Positions 48,187-57,744 of a stretch of DNA of 64,000 nucleotides are shown in pieces; within the stretch, counting starts at the first letter, position 1; each line of letters opens with the position of its first letter. Origin of the DNA: Cryptomeria japonica (taxonomy: Eukaryota; Streptophyta; Pinopsida; Cupressales; Cupressaceae); contig NC_081414.1 in the NCBI RefSeq assembly GCF_030272615.1, positions 307,497,164 through 307,561,163 on the forward strand. The letters run 5' to 3'. Made by a program: the position numbers and the translations under genes. The notes under the pieces were generated by a model, which was given only the letters and a program-made list of their open reading frames with translations, was not told where the DNA came from and did not search any database.

Positions 48187-48330
48187 AAAGGGGGAGAGAA
48201 GCATGTGAAAAAATATCTTATCTACTATTGGTAAGCTTGATCTTAGGGGGAGTTTGTTGGAGATATTTTCTTTCTTTGCATTGATTGTTTTTCACATCCA
48301 TATGTTGCCACCAATGCCAAAGGGGGAGAT
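48187..48330 (+). promoter_or_regulatory. Triple polypurine tracts of element E
   Basis: AAAGGGGGAGA at 48187-48197, TAGGGGGAG at about 48244-48252 and AAAGGGGGAGA at 48319-48329, the last touching the 3' LTR. The first follows TTGTCATTGATGTC, the same words that open the LTR. Confidence 0.75.
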
Positions 48331-49672
48331 TGTTGGATATTGTTGCTGCTAGGATATGTTGTTGTCATTGATGTCAACATATTCTTGTGATTTATTGGTC
48401 TGGTGCTTGCAAACTGGTTTATTGGGATCAGGGTTTGGTATATGGAGTATTTCTAGTATCATTATATCCTTCTATATTCTTTTCAATGATTTGGAAGCTT
48501 AATTGATCATATCATATGATCTGGTTTGCAGTTTGGTTTTTTTTATCAGTGCTTTGCAGCGTTCGGTATTTCCTCTAATATATTTCGGTGTGATCAGATC
48601 TTGTGCTGCAATTTTGGGAGATTGTTTAGGATGTTCATGTGTATCTACATTTCATATGGTTTGTGATTTGGTACTCCACAAGCTATCTTTCTAGTCTGAG
48701 TTGATGTTGTTTGAGTGTTCTTGCATTTCAAATGATGGTTGAGGAAGATTTGATAAGTGGTGTTGGTACAGCTATTACAGATGATTCTAACATTCTTTCT
48801 GGTGTTTCCTAGTTGTGTCCTATTTGTTTTGGTGATCCGCATTGATCCTTGTGTATGTTCTTGAAAATTTTTCTAATCTGGTGATATTCTTTGTGTTATG
48901 TGGTATTCCTGGTGATGTAGCATGTTGGGGTTGATCTTGGTATAATTTCTGGTGGCATTGTGTGTTCGAGCATTTGATTTAGGTCCATGTTATGTCATGT
49001 ATATCATTATATTGGTTTGGTGGTCAATCTTTGTATCGTGTGATGTAATTTTGTAATTGTGAGTTGAGAGTTTAACTGGCCTTGTTGTCAAAGTTGACGA
49101 TAGGTATATATAGAGGATTTAGTCATGTAATTTGAGTATCAAAGATGTGTCTGCATTGTCATAGATTCATATATGTGGTTCTTAAGTGAATTTATGCTTT
49201 GGTGTGGTGTATTGAGCAGAGATTGTTGTAGGGCAGACAAATGTGCTTAACCAGATTTTTCATCAGGCATAAGGAGATGCTATATTTGCAGTTCATATAA
49301 TCCAGATTATAGTTTGATCATTATTGTAAGGTAGTGAACCTTCCCTGAGGGTTGTAGCCTTCTAGGCCATCCTATTTTGAGCAGTGAGCTCTAGGTAATT
49401 TTTATGAATGCATGTGCATTCCCCTTTCTAATATTTACACATACTACTGCAGAGTATCATCTTATTGTCGGTAAGCTCCCATCGTGGTTTTTCCCTTAAC
49501 CGGGTTTTCCATGTCAAAATCTTGGTGTTGTGTGGTGTTGTCAATTTTCTTATCTTTGTTGTTACTATAGTTTATCAGATTTTCATTTGAGGTTAAGTTT
49601 GATAATCCTGTGAAAACTGATTCACCCCCCCCCCCCCCACCTCTCAATTTTCCTTCATTGTTGTTGCCAACA
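48331..49672 (+). mobile_element. Element E 3' LTR (1342 bp)
   Basis: It starts TGTTGGATATTGTTGC. A 14-base C run after TGATTCA lies at about 49625-49638. It ends CCAACA at 49672. Compared with the 5' LTR it has extra blocks near 48915-48930, 48955-49025 and 49398-49412. Confidence 0.85.
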
Positions 49673-49677
49673 AAAAG

Positions 49678-50061
49678 TCCCTCCCATTCATGAGAATCTG
49701 TCTCACTGTCCTCTTGAAATTTATGAATCTACTCAGCTAGATTGGTAGTAGCTTTCTCTATGATATCCCCTTTGTAGCCTAATCCTTTTGTGTCTTTAGC
49801 AGTCAAGAAAGTAGGTTGTACAGGTTCAATGAGACTTTCTTTTCTTAATCCAATAGGACTATGACCAACATATCCCATTTTCTGAATTATAGCGAATCCC
49901 TTACCATATTGTTCAAGAGGTAATTCTATTTCTGATTTGGATGCGTTCAATTTGTCCCCTTCATCTCTATATAGCCATTCTTTGATGTCATTTTGATCAC
50001 TTTCATCTAATAAAGTCCCCCATTTGATAAAAGGACCTTTAGGCTGCTTCTTAGAAACCAA
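49678..50061 (-). pseudogene. Element G G-patch domain
   Basis: On the minus strand, residues about 55-85 of the frame read Gly-Lys-Gly-Phe-Ala-Ile-Ile-Gln-Lys-Met-Gly-Tyr, then Gly-His-Ser-Pro-Ile-Gly-Leu-Arg-Lys. This is a G-patch, a glycine-rich RNA-binding motif found between protease and RT in some plant gypsy elements. A TAG lies at 49729, after which the frame continues to the E insertion point. Confidence 0.75.
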
Positions 50062-50343
50062 GGATTGTTTTTTTTTCCCAAAGATGGTTTGCCATATGAC
50101 TTAGGTGAAGGAGGTAACTAGGTAATGCAAAAGGTTTAAACGTTCAATTGAGTATTCTCCCATGCCCTTGTCCTTGAGCTTTATCCTTGGTTCTACAAAT
50201 TTCGATGTGGAAGGTAATGAAGTTGCTTCAATAGGGGAAGTGAAAGATGAAACAGAAAGATTATTTGGTACAATGACATTTGGTTTAGGCCGAATGGTAT
50301 TACAATATTGAAAGGGATTTGGATCTCCTTGGATAGCTATTTT

Positions 50344-50976
50344 TTAACCGTTATGGGGAAACTTTAGATAGTGGTGATATGTAGATGGTACTGCTTGCAT
50401 TGCATGCATCCAACAACATTCAAGTAGTATATTATATGATAAGTCAAGGTCAAGTACTTGGGAAACAACATCTTTTTCCACTAGTCCAATTCTAATAGGT
50501 AAAACAACTGATCCTTTTGATGCTCTTTCTTCTTCATCATAAGACTTCATAGTGATCTTCTTGGGATCCATATCATTTTTAGAAAACCCCAATGCAAGGA
50601 CTAATTTGAAAGTGCAAATATTTAAACCAGCCCCTCCATCTATAAGGAAATGTTTGATTCTATGCTTATGGATGAGGACTTCGATATGAAGGGGTGAATT
50701 GTGAGGTTGATTTATAGCTAAGTCATCATGTTCGATGAAAGATAGGAAATATGGTGTGGTAAGATGCCCCACCATGGCCTCAAACCATGCATGGTCAAGG
50801 TCTGGGGGTATGGTTGCTTCTTGTAGAGTTTTCTCTAGGATATCTTTACGAGTTGGTGAGAGATGTAAAAGCTCTAAGATAGATATATGGGTTGGTGTCT
50901 TCTTAAGATGATCTAAGACATTATATTGAGTGGATACAGAAGATGGTTTGGGAAGTGCTCCATGGAGGGTAACCAT
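50344..50976 (-). pseudogene. Element G aspartic protease region
   Basis: A 210-codon open stretch. The protease active site reads Phe-Leu-Ile-Asp-Gly-Gly-Ala-Gly (near residue 113), the Asp-Gly-Gly form common in this gypsy group. It is followed by Ile-Leu-Pro-like and Leu-Pro-Ile-Arg-Ile-Gly segments and Ser-Tyr-Asn-Ile-Leu-Leu. The usual Gly-Arg-Pro-Trp after it is Glu-Cys-Cys-Trp here, a change that would damage the fold. Confidence 0.75.
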
Positions 50977-51109
50977 TTCTCAATGAGTGGTCACATTACA
51001 CTCAATTTTTATTTTTGATGGTAATCACATTTGCATACAAATCACATTTAGATATGTGATTGATGACATAGTCATATGATTCATTTATGTAATTGACTTT
51101 ATCCTTTCC

Positions 51110-52270
51110 CTATTTTGAGGGGCTTCCCTTTTCATAGTTTGGAAGTGGATCCTTGAATGCCACATGTTCATCATTAAATTTGTGGCCATTAACTGATATA
51201 TCACCCCTATTTATCAAGTCTTGCATAGTGTTCTTTAACCTTTGGTAATCCTTCATTTTATGTCCTTTACTTCTATGGAACTCACAAAAATCAGAATCAT
51301 TCCACCATAATGCTTTGATGATGGGTTCATAATCCCTTGTTTCAGGAAGAGTGCTAAGATTGTTTGAAAGAAGTTTCCTCAATGTCGATTCAATTTGTTC
51401 CCCCAATGGTGTAGATTTTTTGCGAGGAGCATATGGAGCTCTTGGTTTGTTGTTTTGATTGTTGGTATTTCCTTGTGGTTATGATAGATTAAAGATGGAT
51501 TTTTTTGCTTTGAGATTTTGAGCATCTACAACACCACCATTCACAATGTTTTTATTCTTAGTCCAAATTATTGATTTGTCATTAGTGTTATAGTTGTTGT
51601 TATTTGAACTAGTAGTTTCCTTGAAGATTTTGATTTTCCCTTTAGCTATCAATGCTTTTTTTTATAAAAGGTCCTTTGTCAATAATAACCTTCTTAAAAG
51701 AAGGTGGACATTGAAGTTGTAGTTGATAACTCAATTCAGCATTTAAGTTATGAACAAATATCTCTATTTTTTGTTGCTCTCATATCTCATAGGGACACTT
51801 ACCTACAATTTGTCTCCATCTTTGCAAGAAGCTAGTGAAAGATTATTCATTCCTTTGTTTTCTATTGCAAAGATCTAGCATTGAAACCTCATGCTCTATG
51901 TTGTAGGAGAAATGAGTGATAAATTTGTCCATTAGTTCACTGAATGATTTAATTCTAGGTGGTAAAGGGTAAAACCATTCTATAACTTGACCACCTAAAC
52001 TCTTGGGAAAAAGTCACATTAGATATGTCTCATTATGAGCGACTTCCACAAAAGTGGCACAAAATTTTCTAATGTGGTCACGTGGATCACCTTTCCCTTT
52101 GTATTTGTCAAATTTTAGAATTTTGAAATGTGAGGGAAAAGGTATCATGACCAAACTTCTATCAAAAGGGTATGAAGATATATCCTCTAGTGAGTATTGC
52201 TTTGGTGAAGATCCTTATTGTGTCTTTGCAAGTTGTTGTTGGAGATCTTGAATTTGTTGTACAAGTGTAC
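51110..52270 (-). pseudogene. gag: Element G gag, main part
   Basis: On the minus strand the retrotransposon gag domain (PF03732 type) reads Gly-Asp-Pro-Arg-Asp-His-Ile (about 52090). It continues with Trp-Phe-Tyr-Pro-Leu-Pro-Pro, then Phe-Ser-Glu-Leu-Met-Asp-Lys-Phe and Leu-Gln-Arg-Trp-Arg, down to about 51780. Near 51290 a knuckle-like Cys-Glu-Phe-His-x4-Gly-His-Lys-x3-Tyr ends in Tyr instead of Cys. Stops at several TAG/TAA positions. The upstream end is broken by H at 52271. Confidence 0.75.
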
Positions 52271-52751
52271 TGTTGGATTTTGCCAAGATCAAGAGCTCAA
52301 TGAAATGTACAAAATAGAGACATAATATGGGACAAGAATAAACTGCATTCTCATCAATAGAAAAATGATCAATAACAATGATTCAATAGTTACATACAAT
52401 GAATAGAGGCCTGCTTATATAGGCAAGGCCATATGGATGTATGAGCACACAAATATGACATGTGGCTCAATGAGAAACAAGGGTAGGTAGGAAATAGGTG
52501 TGGGTAGGTAGGAGAAATAATATAATAGTCCACATGAGGTGGATCACCCACTGAATGTGGAGTGTAACAACAAGAGTGGAGTGTAACAACAAAATCAACA
52601 CCATAAAAGGTGGAATTTCTCCTACACACACTATCCCAATGTGGCACAAACACCCAAGTGTCTCATATCCAAACTACTATGAAATGCATTATCCTAAGTA
52701 AACTTAAGTAAGTGTAATAATATCCATGATGAATAATTATTTACACCAACA
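52271..52751 (-). mobile_element. Element H 3' LTR (481 bp)
   Basis: Plus-strand ends are TGTTGG and CCAACA. On the minus strand a TATA box TATATAAG lies at 52414-52421. A doubled GTGGAGTGTAACAACAA lies at about 52557-52591. Confidence 0.9.
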
Positions 52752-52763
52752 CCCCCCCTTAAG
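52752..52763 (-). promoter_or_regulatory. Element H polypurine tract
   Basis: Minus strand reads TTAAGGGGGGG directly before the LTR start, the plus-strand priming site of the element. Confidence 0.8.
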
Positions 52764-52972
52764 TGCAACTTAGAGGAATGCACTTAAGTCTACAATGCAA
52801 CTAAGCAATGCAAGATGGGTCCCGTCTACGAGGCCATGTTAGGTACCCATGTACAAATGCAAATGCATGCAAACCAATGCAATGAAATCTCTCACAAAGT
52901 GGGGAAAGAGAGAAAAACCCAATGGGAAAAAACCCTCCCCCAAAAGAGAGATGAAAACATACAAGAGAACTC

Positions 52973-55282
52973 TCATACAAGAATGTGAGGAACAAAACCC
53001 CATGTGAGGAAAAAGTCCCCCCCATATGAGAGAAGAAGAGAAGTCAAACTGTGACCCCCCCTCAATGGAGAATCTGCACCAATGATAGAAGGTCGATGTA
53101 TGAAGAAACTGCTCCACGAACGTCGAACAACATTCCTTCCCTTAGGAAGAAACAAAACCAAAGGTGTATCCATGAAGTCTCCCCAATCATGAATGGAAGA
53201 TGTATGAAGAAAACTCATGATGAAAGGAATCTCTGAAAACTGCTCAAGTGTCCCCATGTCGATGCTGAAGGATACCCCCTCCAAAGGTGGTAAACTGTGC
53301 CACACTGCTGAAAAAGGCACTCCAAGATCTAGTGGAGATGGATGTAGAACATGTTCCAAAGACTCAAATGTCTCCTCAAAACACAAAGAGACCTCCTCCA
53401 ACTGCTGTACATAAGTATCCACAATCATTTCAACCTCGAAAGAATGATCATGTAGAGAATGAACAAGAGGGTCAGAGTGTGCCCTCGCAACAATCGAAGA
53501 AGGATCATCTTCATCAAAGAGAAGATGAATGTCATCAATGATGTCTCCCAAATCTGTAATGTAGGATTCCATAAACAAATCTGAAATATCTGTCAAGTAA
53601 TCATCCCATGAATCTGAAGCTGGAAGACAATAAATATCCTGTTGCACTGAATCACATGAAGGCAAAACTATCGCACTATCTGCATCATCAGGTGCAATAG
53701 GTGATGTGATATCAATATGAGAAGATGAAATACAAGACTCAAGAATGGGGTCACATGTGAGAACCCCCATGTTCAAGTGTCCAAAGTTCTCCTCAAAATC
53801 TAGACCATCACAATAAGTGTGATCATAATGTGTAGAATCATCAAATGTGAAATCATCATCATCAACAAAATCTAAAAAGGAGTATAACCAAGATGCATGA
53901 TCAACCACCCCAGTCGCAATGATAGCTCTAGTCTCCATGTCTCTAATGAAAATTGAGTCAGGTGTGAACTCCACAACTCTCTTAGTTGCGCCATGTGTGA
54001 TTTGATAGATAGAAAGGAGATTGTTTGTCAAGTGGGGTACACACAACACATCATTGAAGGAGTTATCCCCAATGTCAATAGATCCTTTCCCAATCACATC
54101 CATGTATGTATGATTGCCCATCAAAATCTGTGGCATGGTGCAAGGCTCAAATGTAGAGAACATAGACTGCGAAGATGCCATATGATGAGAAGCCCCTGAA
54201 TCTAGAAGCCATCTCTTTGAATCATGACTGATAGTAGCACATAGAGCTTTCCCTTTTCTTGTTCCAAAAGAGTGAGTCTTCCCACTTGTAGAAGCCATGA
54301 ATGCTTGCCATTTTCCTTTTGAATGTGAGGAAGTGGAAGTTGATGAATCATCCTTCTTGTAGACTTTAGGCAAATCAATGTTATGCTTTTTGATGATATG
54401 TGTAAGCTCATCAATCTTCTTAGAATGGCAACGATGCTCCTCATGACCAATCTTTTTACAATAAGCACAAGTAGGTCTCTCCCTCTTTGGTGAATTATCT
54501 CTCTTGGGAGAGGATGAATCTCCTTGTTTTGGAGAAGATGGTGCTTTGTCCTTAAGCTTTGATTGCCATTTCTTCTTGTTTGAGTTATCCTTTCCTTGAT
54601 TTCCTTTGTTCCCTTGATTTGCCACTAATGCTTGAGACTTAGAAGCCTTAAGAATGCCCATGCTTATCAACTTAGTTTGTTCCATCATCAACATTTCATT
54701 GAAAGCATCAAATGTAGGCATTGTGTAGCTGGAACCCATTGTCATCCTATGGGTTTGGAAACTAGAAACAAATGCTACATATTCTTGTGGAAGCTTGCCT
54801 ATCAAGTTGAATATCAATTGAGTATCCTTTTTATCAATGCCACAATCTTTGAGTTGTGCCCTCAACTCATTTGCCTTAGTGACATAATCTTGTATAGTAT
54901 CAAAGTTCTTGGGATCTAACATGGTGAGATCACTATCAATTTGATATCCCCTAATCTCATCAACTTTACCATACAAGTCTTGAAACTTTTGCCAAGCATC
55001 CTTGATTAGAGTACATTTCTCAATGTGAAAAATGAGATCCTTTGATACATACTTTCTTAAGGTACCAATTGCCATGATATTTTTAGTGAGCCAATCTAAG
55101 TGACCAACTGGATCAGTCTTAGGATCAGTTGGAGCAACAATAGTTCCATCAATGTAATGAGTGAGTCCTTTTTCCATAAGTTTACTCCATGCATCAATTT
55201 TCCAAGTAGCATAGTTATGTGGAGTTAAGAGAGGAAACTTAGAAGAACCCATAGCAGCAAAAAGGAAGGAACACAAGAGCAC
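52973..55282 (-). CDS. gag-pro: Gag-protease polyprotein with unknown acidic C-terminus, intact (element H)
   Basis: 769 codons without a stop. The likely start is Met11 (55252), whose Met-Gly-Ser-Ser context begins the gag proper. Residues 15-215 are a UBN2-type copia gag (Asn-Tyr-Ala-Thr-Trp-Lys, Ala-Trp-Gln-Lys-Phe, a Leu-Pro-Gln-Glu-Tyr motif near 164). Residues 220-270 are Lys/Ser-rich. A CX2CX4HX4C knuckle spans 272-285. The retroviral-type aspartic protease site Asp-Ser-Gly-Ala-Ser lies at 361-365. 430-470 match the segment before the GAG-pre-integrase domain, and Phe-Gly-His-Leu-Asn at 500-504 looks like a relic of that domain. 470-769 are acidic (many Asp/Glu) to about 640 and then hydrophobic-aromatic, with no family I know. 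Expected roles are particle formation, RNA packaging and self-cleavage. Polymerase and integrase must come from another element. Confidence 0.85.
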   Translation of the reverse strand: MLLCSFLFAAMGSSKFPLLTPHNYATWKIDAWSKLMEKGLTHYIDGTIVAPTDPKTDPVGHLDWLTKNIMAIGTLRKYVSKDLIFHIEKCTLIKDAWQKFQDLYGKVDEIRGYQIDSDLTMLDPKNFDTIQDYVTKANELRAQLKDCGIDKKDTQLIFNLIGKLPQEYVAFVSSFQTHRMTMGSSYTMPTFDAFNEMLMMEQTKLISMGILKASKSQALVANQGNKGNQGKDNSNKKKWQSKLKDKAPSSPKQGDSSSPKRDNSPKRERPTCAYCKKIGHEEHRCHSKKIDELTHIIKKHNIDLPKVYKKDDSSTSTSSHSKGKWQAFMASTSGKTHSFGTRKGKALCATISHDSKRWLLDSGASHHMASSQSMFSTFEPCTMPQILMGNHTYMDVIGKGSIDIGDNSFNDVLCVPHLTNNLLSIYQITHGATKRVVEFTPDSIFIRDMETRAIIATGVVDHASWLYSFLDFVDDDDFTFDDSTHYDHTYCDGLDFEENFGHLNMGVLTCDPILESCISSSHIDITSPIAPDDADSAIVLPSCDSVQQDIYCLPASDSWDDYLTDISDLFMESYITDLGDIIDDIHLLFDEDDPSSIVARAHSDPLVHSLHDHSFEVEMIVDTYVQQLEEVSLCFEETFESLEHVLHPSPLDLGVPFSAVWHSLPPLEGVSFSIDMGTLEQFSEIPFIMSFLHTSSIHDWGDFMDTPLVLFLPKGRNVVRRSWSSFFIHRPSIIGADSPLRGGHSLTSLLLSYGGDFFLTWGFVPHILV

Positions 55283-56859
55283 AAAAGCACAAGAGACACC
55301 CCCCCAAATTCACTCAATCAAAGTACCCCCTAAAGTGATGATTTTGGCACTTTATTCTTAGTGCGATTACAATGAGCCACTTGCAAAACAAGGCAAAGTG
55401 GACTTATGATGCAAATTTTACAACTTCTCAAATGAGATACAAGAGACTTCAATCAATAGTGCAATGAATCTAACTGAGATTCAAGCAAATATACAAGTAC
55501 CAAGAGAGCCAAAAATGGCCAAGATCTGAAAGTATAATTTTTACTTACAATGGCATCAATCTGATAGCATCATGTGAAAGTAGATGAAAAAATACGCACT
55601 TTCAAAAAAAACGACACCTAAAAAGGAGGTCGTATGACCCCAAACGAAAAGCCTTTGAAGTTGCAAAAACTGGGATTACTCAGGTACAATCACCAAAAAC
55701 TGCATTTTTTGAAAAATCAGTGCATCAAAATCAAAAAAATTCTTCACCACTACGGAGAGCGCGAAATTATAGCCCATTTCAAAAAAAATTGCACCAAAAA
55801 AGGAGCAAAAATGAGCAAGTTATGGCCATTTGAAGTTGAACTACAAAATCAAAAATGCAAATGAGAGGGGGGTCCAAAAATTTTCAAACCCTGCTGATGT
55901 GGTGATGACGTCAGCAAGTCACTGGGTTAAATTTGACGGTCGTATGACCGTCACAAAAACTTCGCCCCTACTGACTGGGCGTCCATACTATACGGATGGA
56001 TGACGTGGTTAGGTGACTGTGAATTCCGTACCATACGGATTTGCTGACTGGGCAGGGTGATTTGGCAGATGATGTGGTGGTCCATATGGAATCTGACTGT
56101 GTGTACGGAAAAGCTGACGTGTCGATGTGTATGGAAGGTACCCGCGGGCCAGTGGCCGCCTGCCACGTGGCGGACGCGGGTTCGTCGGTTTGGTTGACCT
56201 GTGTCTGCGTGGTGGAGGAGCTGGCGGCAGCAGGTGGGCCAGAGAGAGGGTAGTCGCCGGAAGGAGCCGGCGGCGCTGGTGGTGCCGGGAGTAGCTGTGC
56301 GGGCGGCAGCTGCGGGAGCCGCTGGAGGAAGCTGTGGCCGGGAGCGGAGGCGCTCGGGCAGCGTCAGGGTCCCGGTCGGCGGGATGTACAGTGCAGACCT
56401 CACGACGGCTGGTACGAGACGTGGCACGCGCAGGTACAGTCAGCACTGCAAACTGCGTCGACAGGTATGGTGGCGGCGAACAGCAGAAACAGACCTGCAG
56501 GTACGCACGGATCACGGGGGGGTCTGCGGACCCCCCAAAAATGGATTGATTATTTTGAATTTTTTTTTTTTTTTTTTGCTTTCGGAATTTTTCAATTTTT
56601 TTTCCGAATTTTGATTTTTTTTTTTTTCGAAAAAATTAATAAAAAATTTGTAAATCCGTACAATACTAGCAAAAATTGGAGAAAAATTTTTTCTCACCAA
56701 AATAGGTTGAATTTATAACCAAAATTCATGGAAACGGCCTTCTAGATGCAATGGCGAGGTCGGATCTGGTCTAGGACGCCTCCAAAAGATGTTGCTCCTT
56801 AGATCTGCCTCTTGACATCGTAATAATGCCTCTTCAAGATGAATCAATGAAGCCCCAAT
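55283..56859 (-). other. Element H leader, with a GC-rich island
   Basis: The leader between primer-binding site and gag ORF. 56130-56525 is strongly GC-rich (CGG/GCC/CGCG-rich), unlike anything else in the window. Nearby are TGACGTCA (55906-55913), further GACGTG cores near 56002 and 56114, and a hairpin GACGGTC/GACCGTC at 55935-55952. An 8-bp GC hairpin GGGGGGTC/GACCCCCC lies at 56517-56536, and long T runs at 56558-56640. Overlapping Pro/Arg/Ser-rich frames on both strands come from the GC bias and are not supported as genes. Confidence 0.6.
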
Positions 56860-56872
56860 GGCTCTGATACCA
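56860..56872 (-). other. Element H primer-binding site
   Basis: Minus strand TGGTATCAGAGCC immediately after the LTR end, complementary to initiator methionine tRNA. Confidence 0.85.
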
Positions 56873-57353
56873 TGTTGGATTTTGCCAAGATCAAGAGCTC
56901 AATGAAATGTACAAAATAGAGACATAATATGGGACAAGAATAAACTGTATTCTCATCAATAGAAAAATGATCAATAACAATGATTCAATAGTTACATACA
57001 ATGAATAGAGGTCTGCTTATATAGGCAAGGCCATATGGATGTATGAGCACACAAATATGACATGTGGCTCAATGAGAAACAAGGGTAGGTAGGAAATAGG
57101 TGTGGGTAGGTAGGAGAAATAATATAATAGTCCACATGAGGTGGATCACCCACTGAATGTGGAGTGTAACAACAAGAGTGGAGTGTAACAACAAAATCAA
57201 CACCATAAAAGGTGGAATTTCTCCTACACACACTATCCCAATGTGGCACAAACACCCAAGTGTCTCATATCCAAACTACTATGAAATGCATTATCCTAAG
57301 TAAACTTAAGTAAGTGTAATAATATCCATGATGAATAATTATTTACACCAACA
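56873..57353 (-). mobile_element. Element H 5' LTR (481 bp)
   Basis: Near-identical to the 3' LTR. The two visible differences are C/T changes, in AAACTGYATTC and GAGGYCTGC. TATA box on the minus strand at 57015-57022. Confidence 0.9.
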
Positions 57354-57744
57354 TGTACCAAGAGGATTAACTAGGGTATTCTTATCCTTCTTATCCTTCT
57401 TTCTTGTATTTGCATTAGTTTCATTTCTGTTGGTGTGTGTTTCATTTTCACTTGTTGCTTTCAACTTTGAGACATCAAAATCATGTGGGATTTCTAGATC
57501 TTGTTGTGCAAGCATAAGGAAATATTTTTGTCCATCCTTTTTCCATAAGCTTGTGAAATTTTGGATCTTGTGATGCATCAAGCACGTTTTCCTTAGATAT
57601 ATCACTAGAAGTATCATAATCACTATCGGGATCATGTATTTGTTTTGAAGTTTCTCCAAAAATATTTATTGGATCATATGCGGAACCCTTTCCAAAGAAA
57701 TCCATTTTTTCCTTGTTTTTCTTTTGTGCTCTTGTTTCAACCAT
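57354..57744 (-). pseudogene. gag: Element G gag, N-terminal part
   Basis: On the minus strand, ATG at 57744 opens Met-Val-Glu-Thr-Arg-Ala-Gln-Lys-Lys, a start typical of plant gypsy gag. An Asp/Ser-rich stretch follows, then a Lys-Phe-His-Lys-Leu-Met-Glu segment. A frameshift near 57490 moves the reading to the frame ending at the H insertion point (57354). It continues at 52270. Confidence 0.65.

Larger units (their letters stand above)
29137..49672 (+). mobile_element. Element E: Ty1/copia retrotransposon inserted in G, host of F
   Basis: LTRs at 29137-30381 (1245 bp) and 48331-49672 (1342 bp). Flanking five-mers are GAAAG (29132-29136) and AAAAG (49673-49677), a duplication with one mismatch. 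Internal order is primer-binding site, gag, integrase, RT, RNase H, with element F (33504-47794) inside RNase H. The zinc knuckle and protease are deleted near 31083. Three polypurine tracts precede the 3' LTR, as in B, which suggests a Sirevirus-like relative. It sits in the minus-strand gypsy element G in the opposite orientation. Confidence 0.85.
52271..57353 (-). mobile_element. Element H: young copia-type element with gag-protease ORF and no pol
   Basis: LTRs 52271-52751 and 56873-57353 are both 481 bp and differ at two positions by eye. Exact duplications TGTAC (52266-52270 and 57354-57358) flank it. Minus-strand order: 5' LTR (right), primer-binding site GGCTCTGATACCA (plus-strand view, 56860-56872), a 1.58-kb leader, one intact 769-codon ORF (52973-55282), a short 3' region, the polypurine tract, 3' LTR (left). 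There is no room for integrase, RT or RNase H. It is a gag-only (TR-GAG-like) non-autonomous element that inserted into G's gag recently. Confidence 0.9.

Noticed and set aside
53051-53541. Plus-strand frames of 61-84 codons
   Set aside because: They are shadows antisense to the intact H polyprotein.
56517-56575. GC hairpin followed by a T run as a bacterial-type terminator
   Set aside because: The context is a plant retrotransposon leader, and the T run is separated and on the non-coding strand of the element.
55951-56614. Arg/Pro/Ser-rich frames of up to 168 codons on both strands in the GC-rich leader of H
   Set aside because: Long frames are expected in GC-rich DNA in all frames. No motif, and the region is an element leader.
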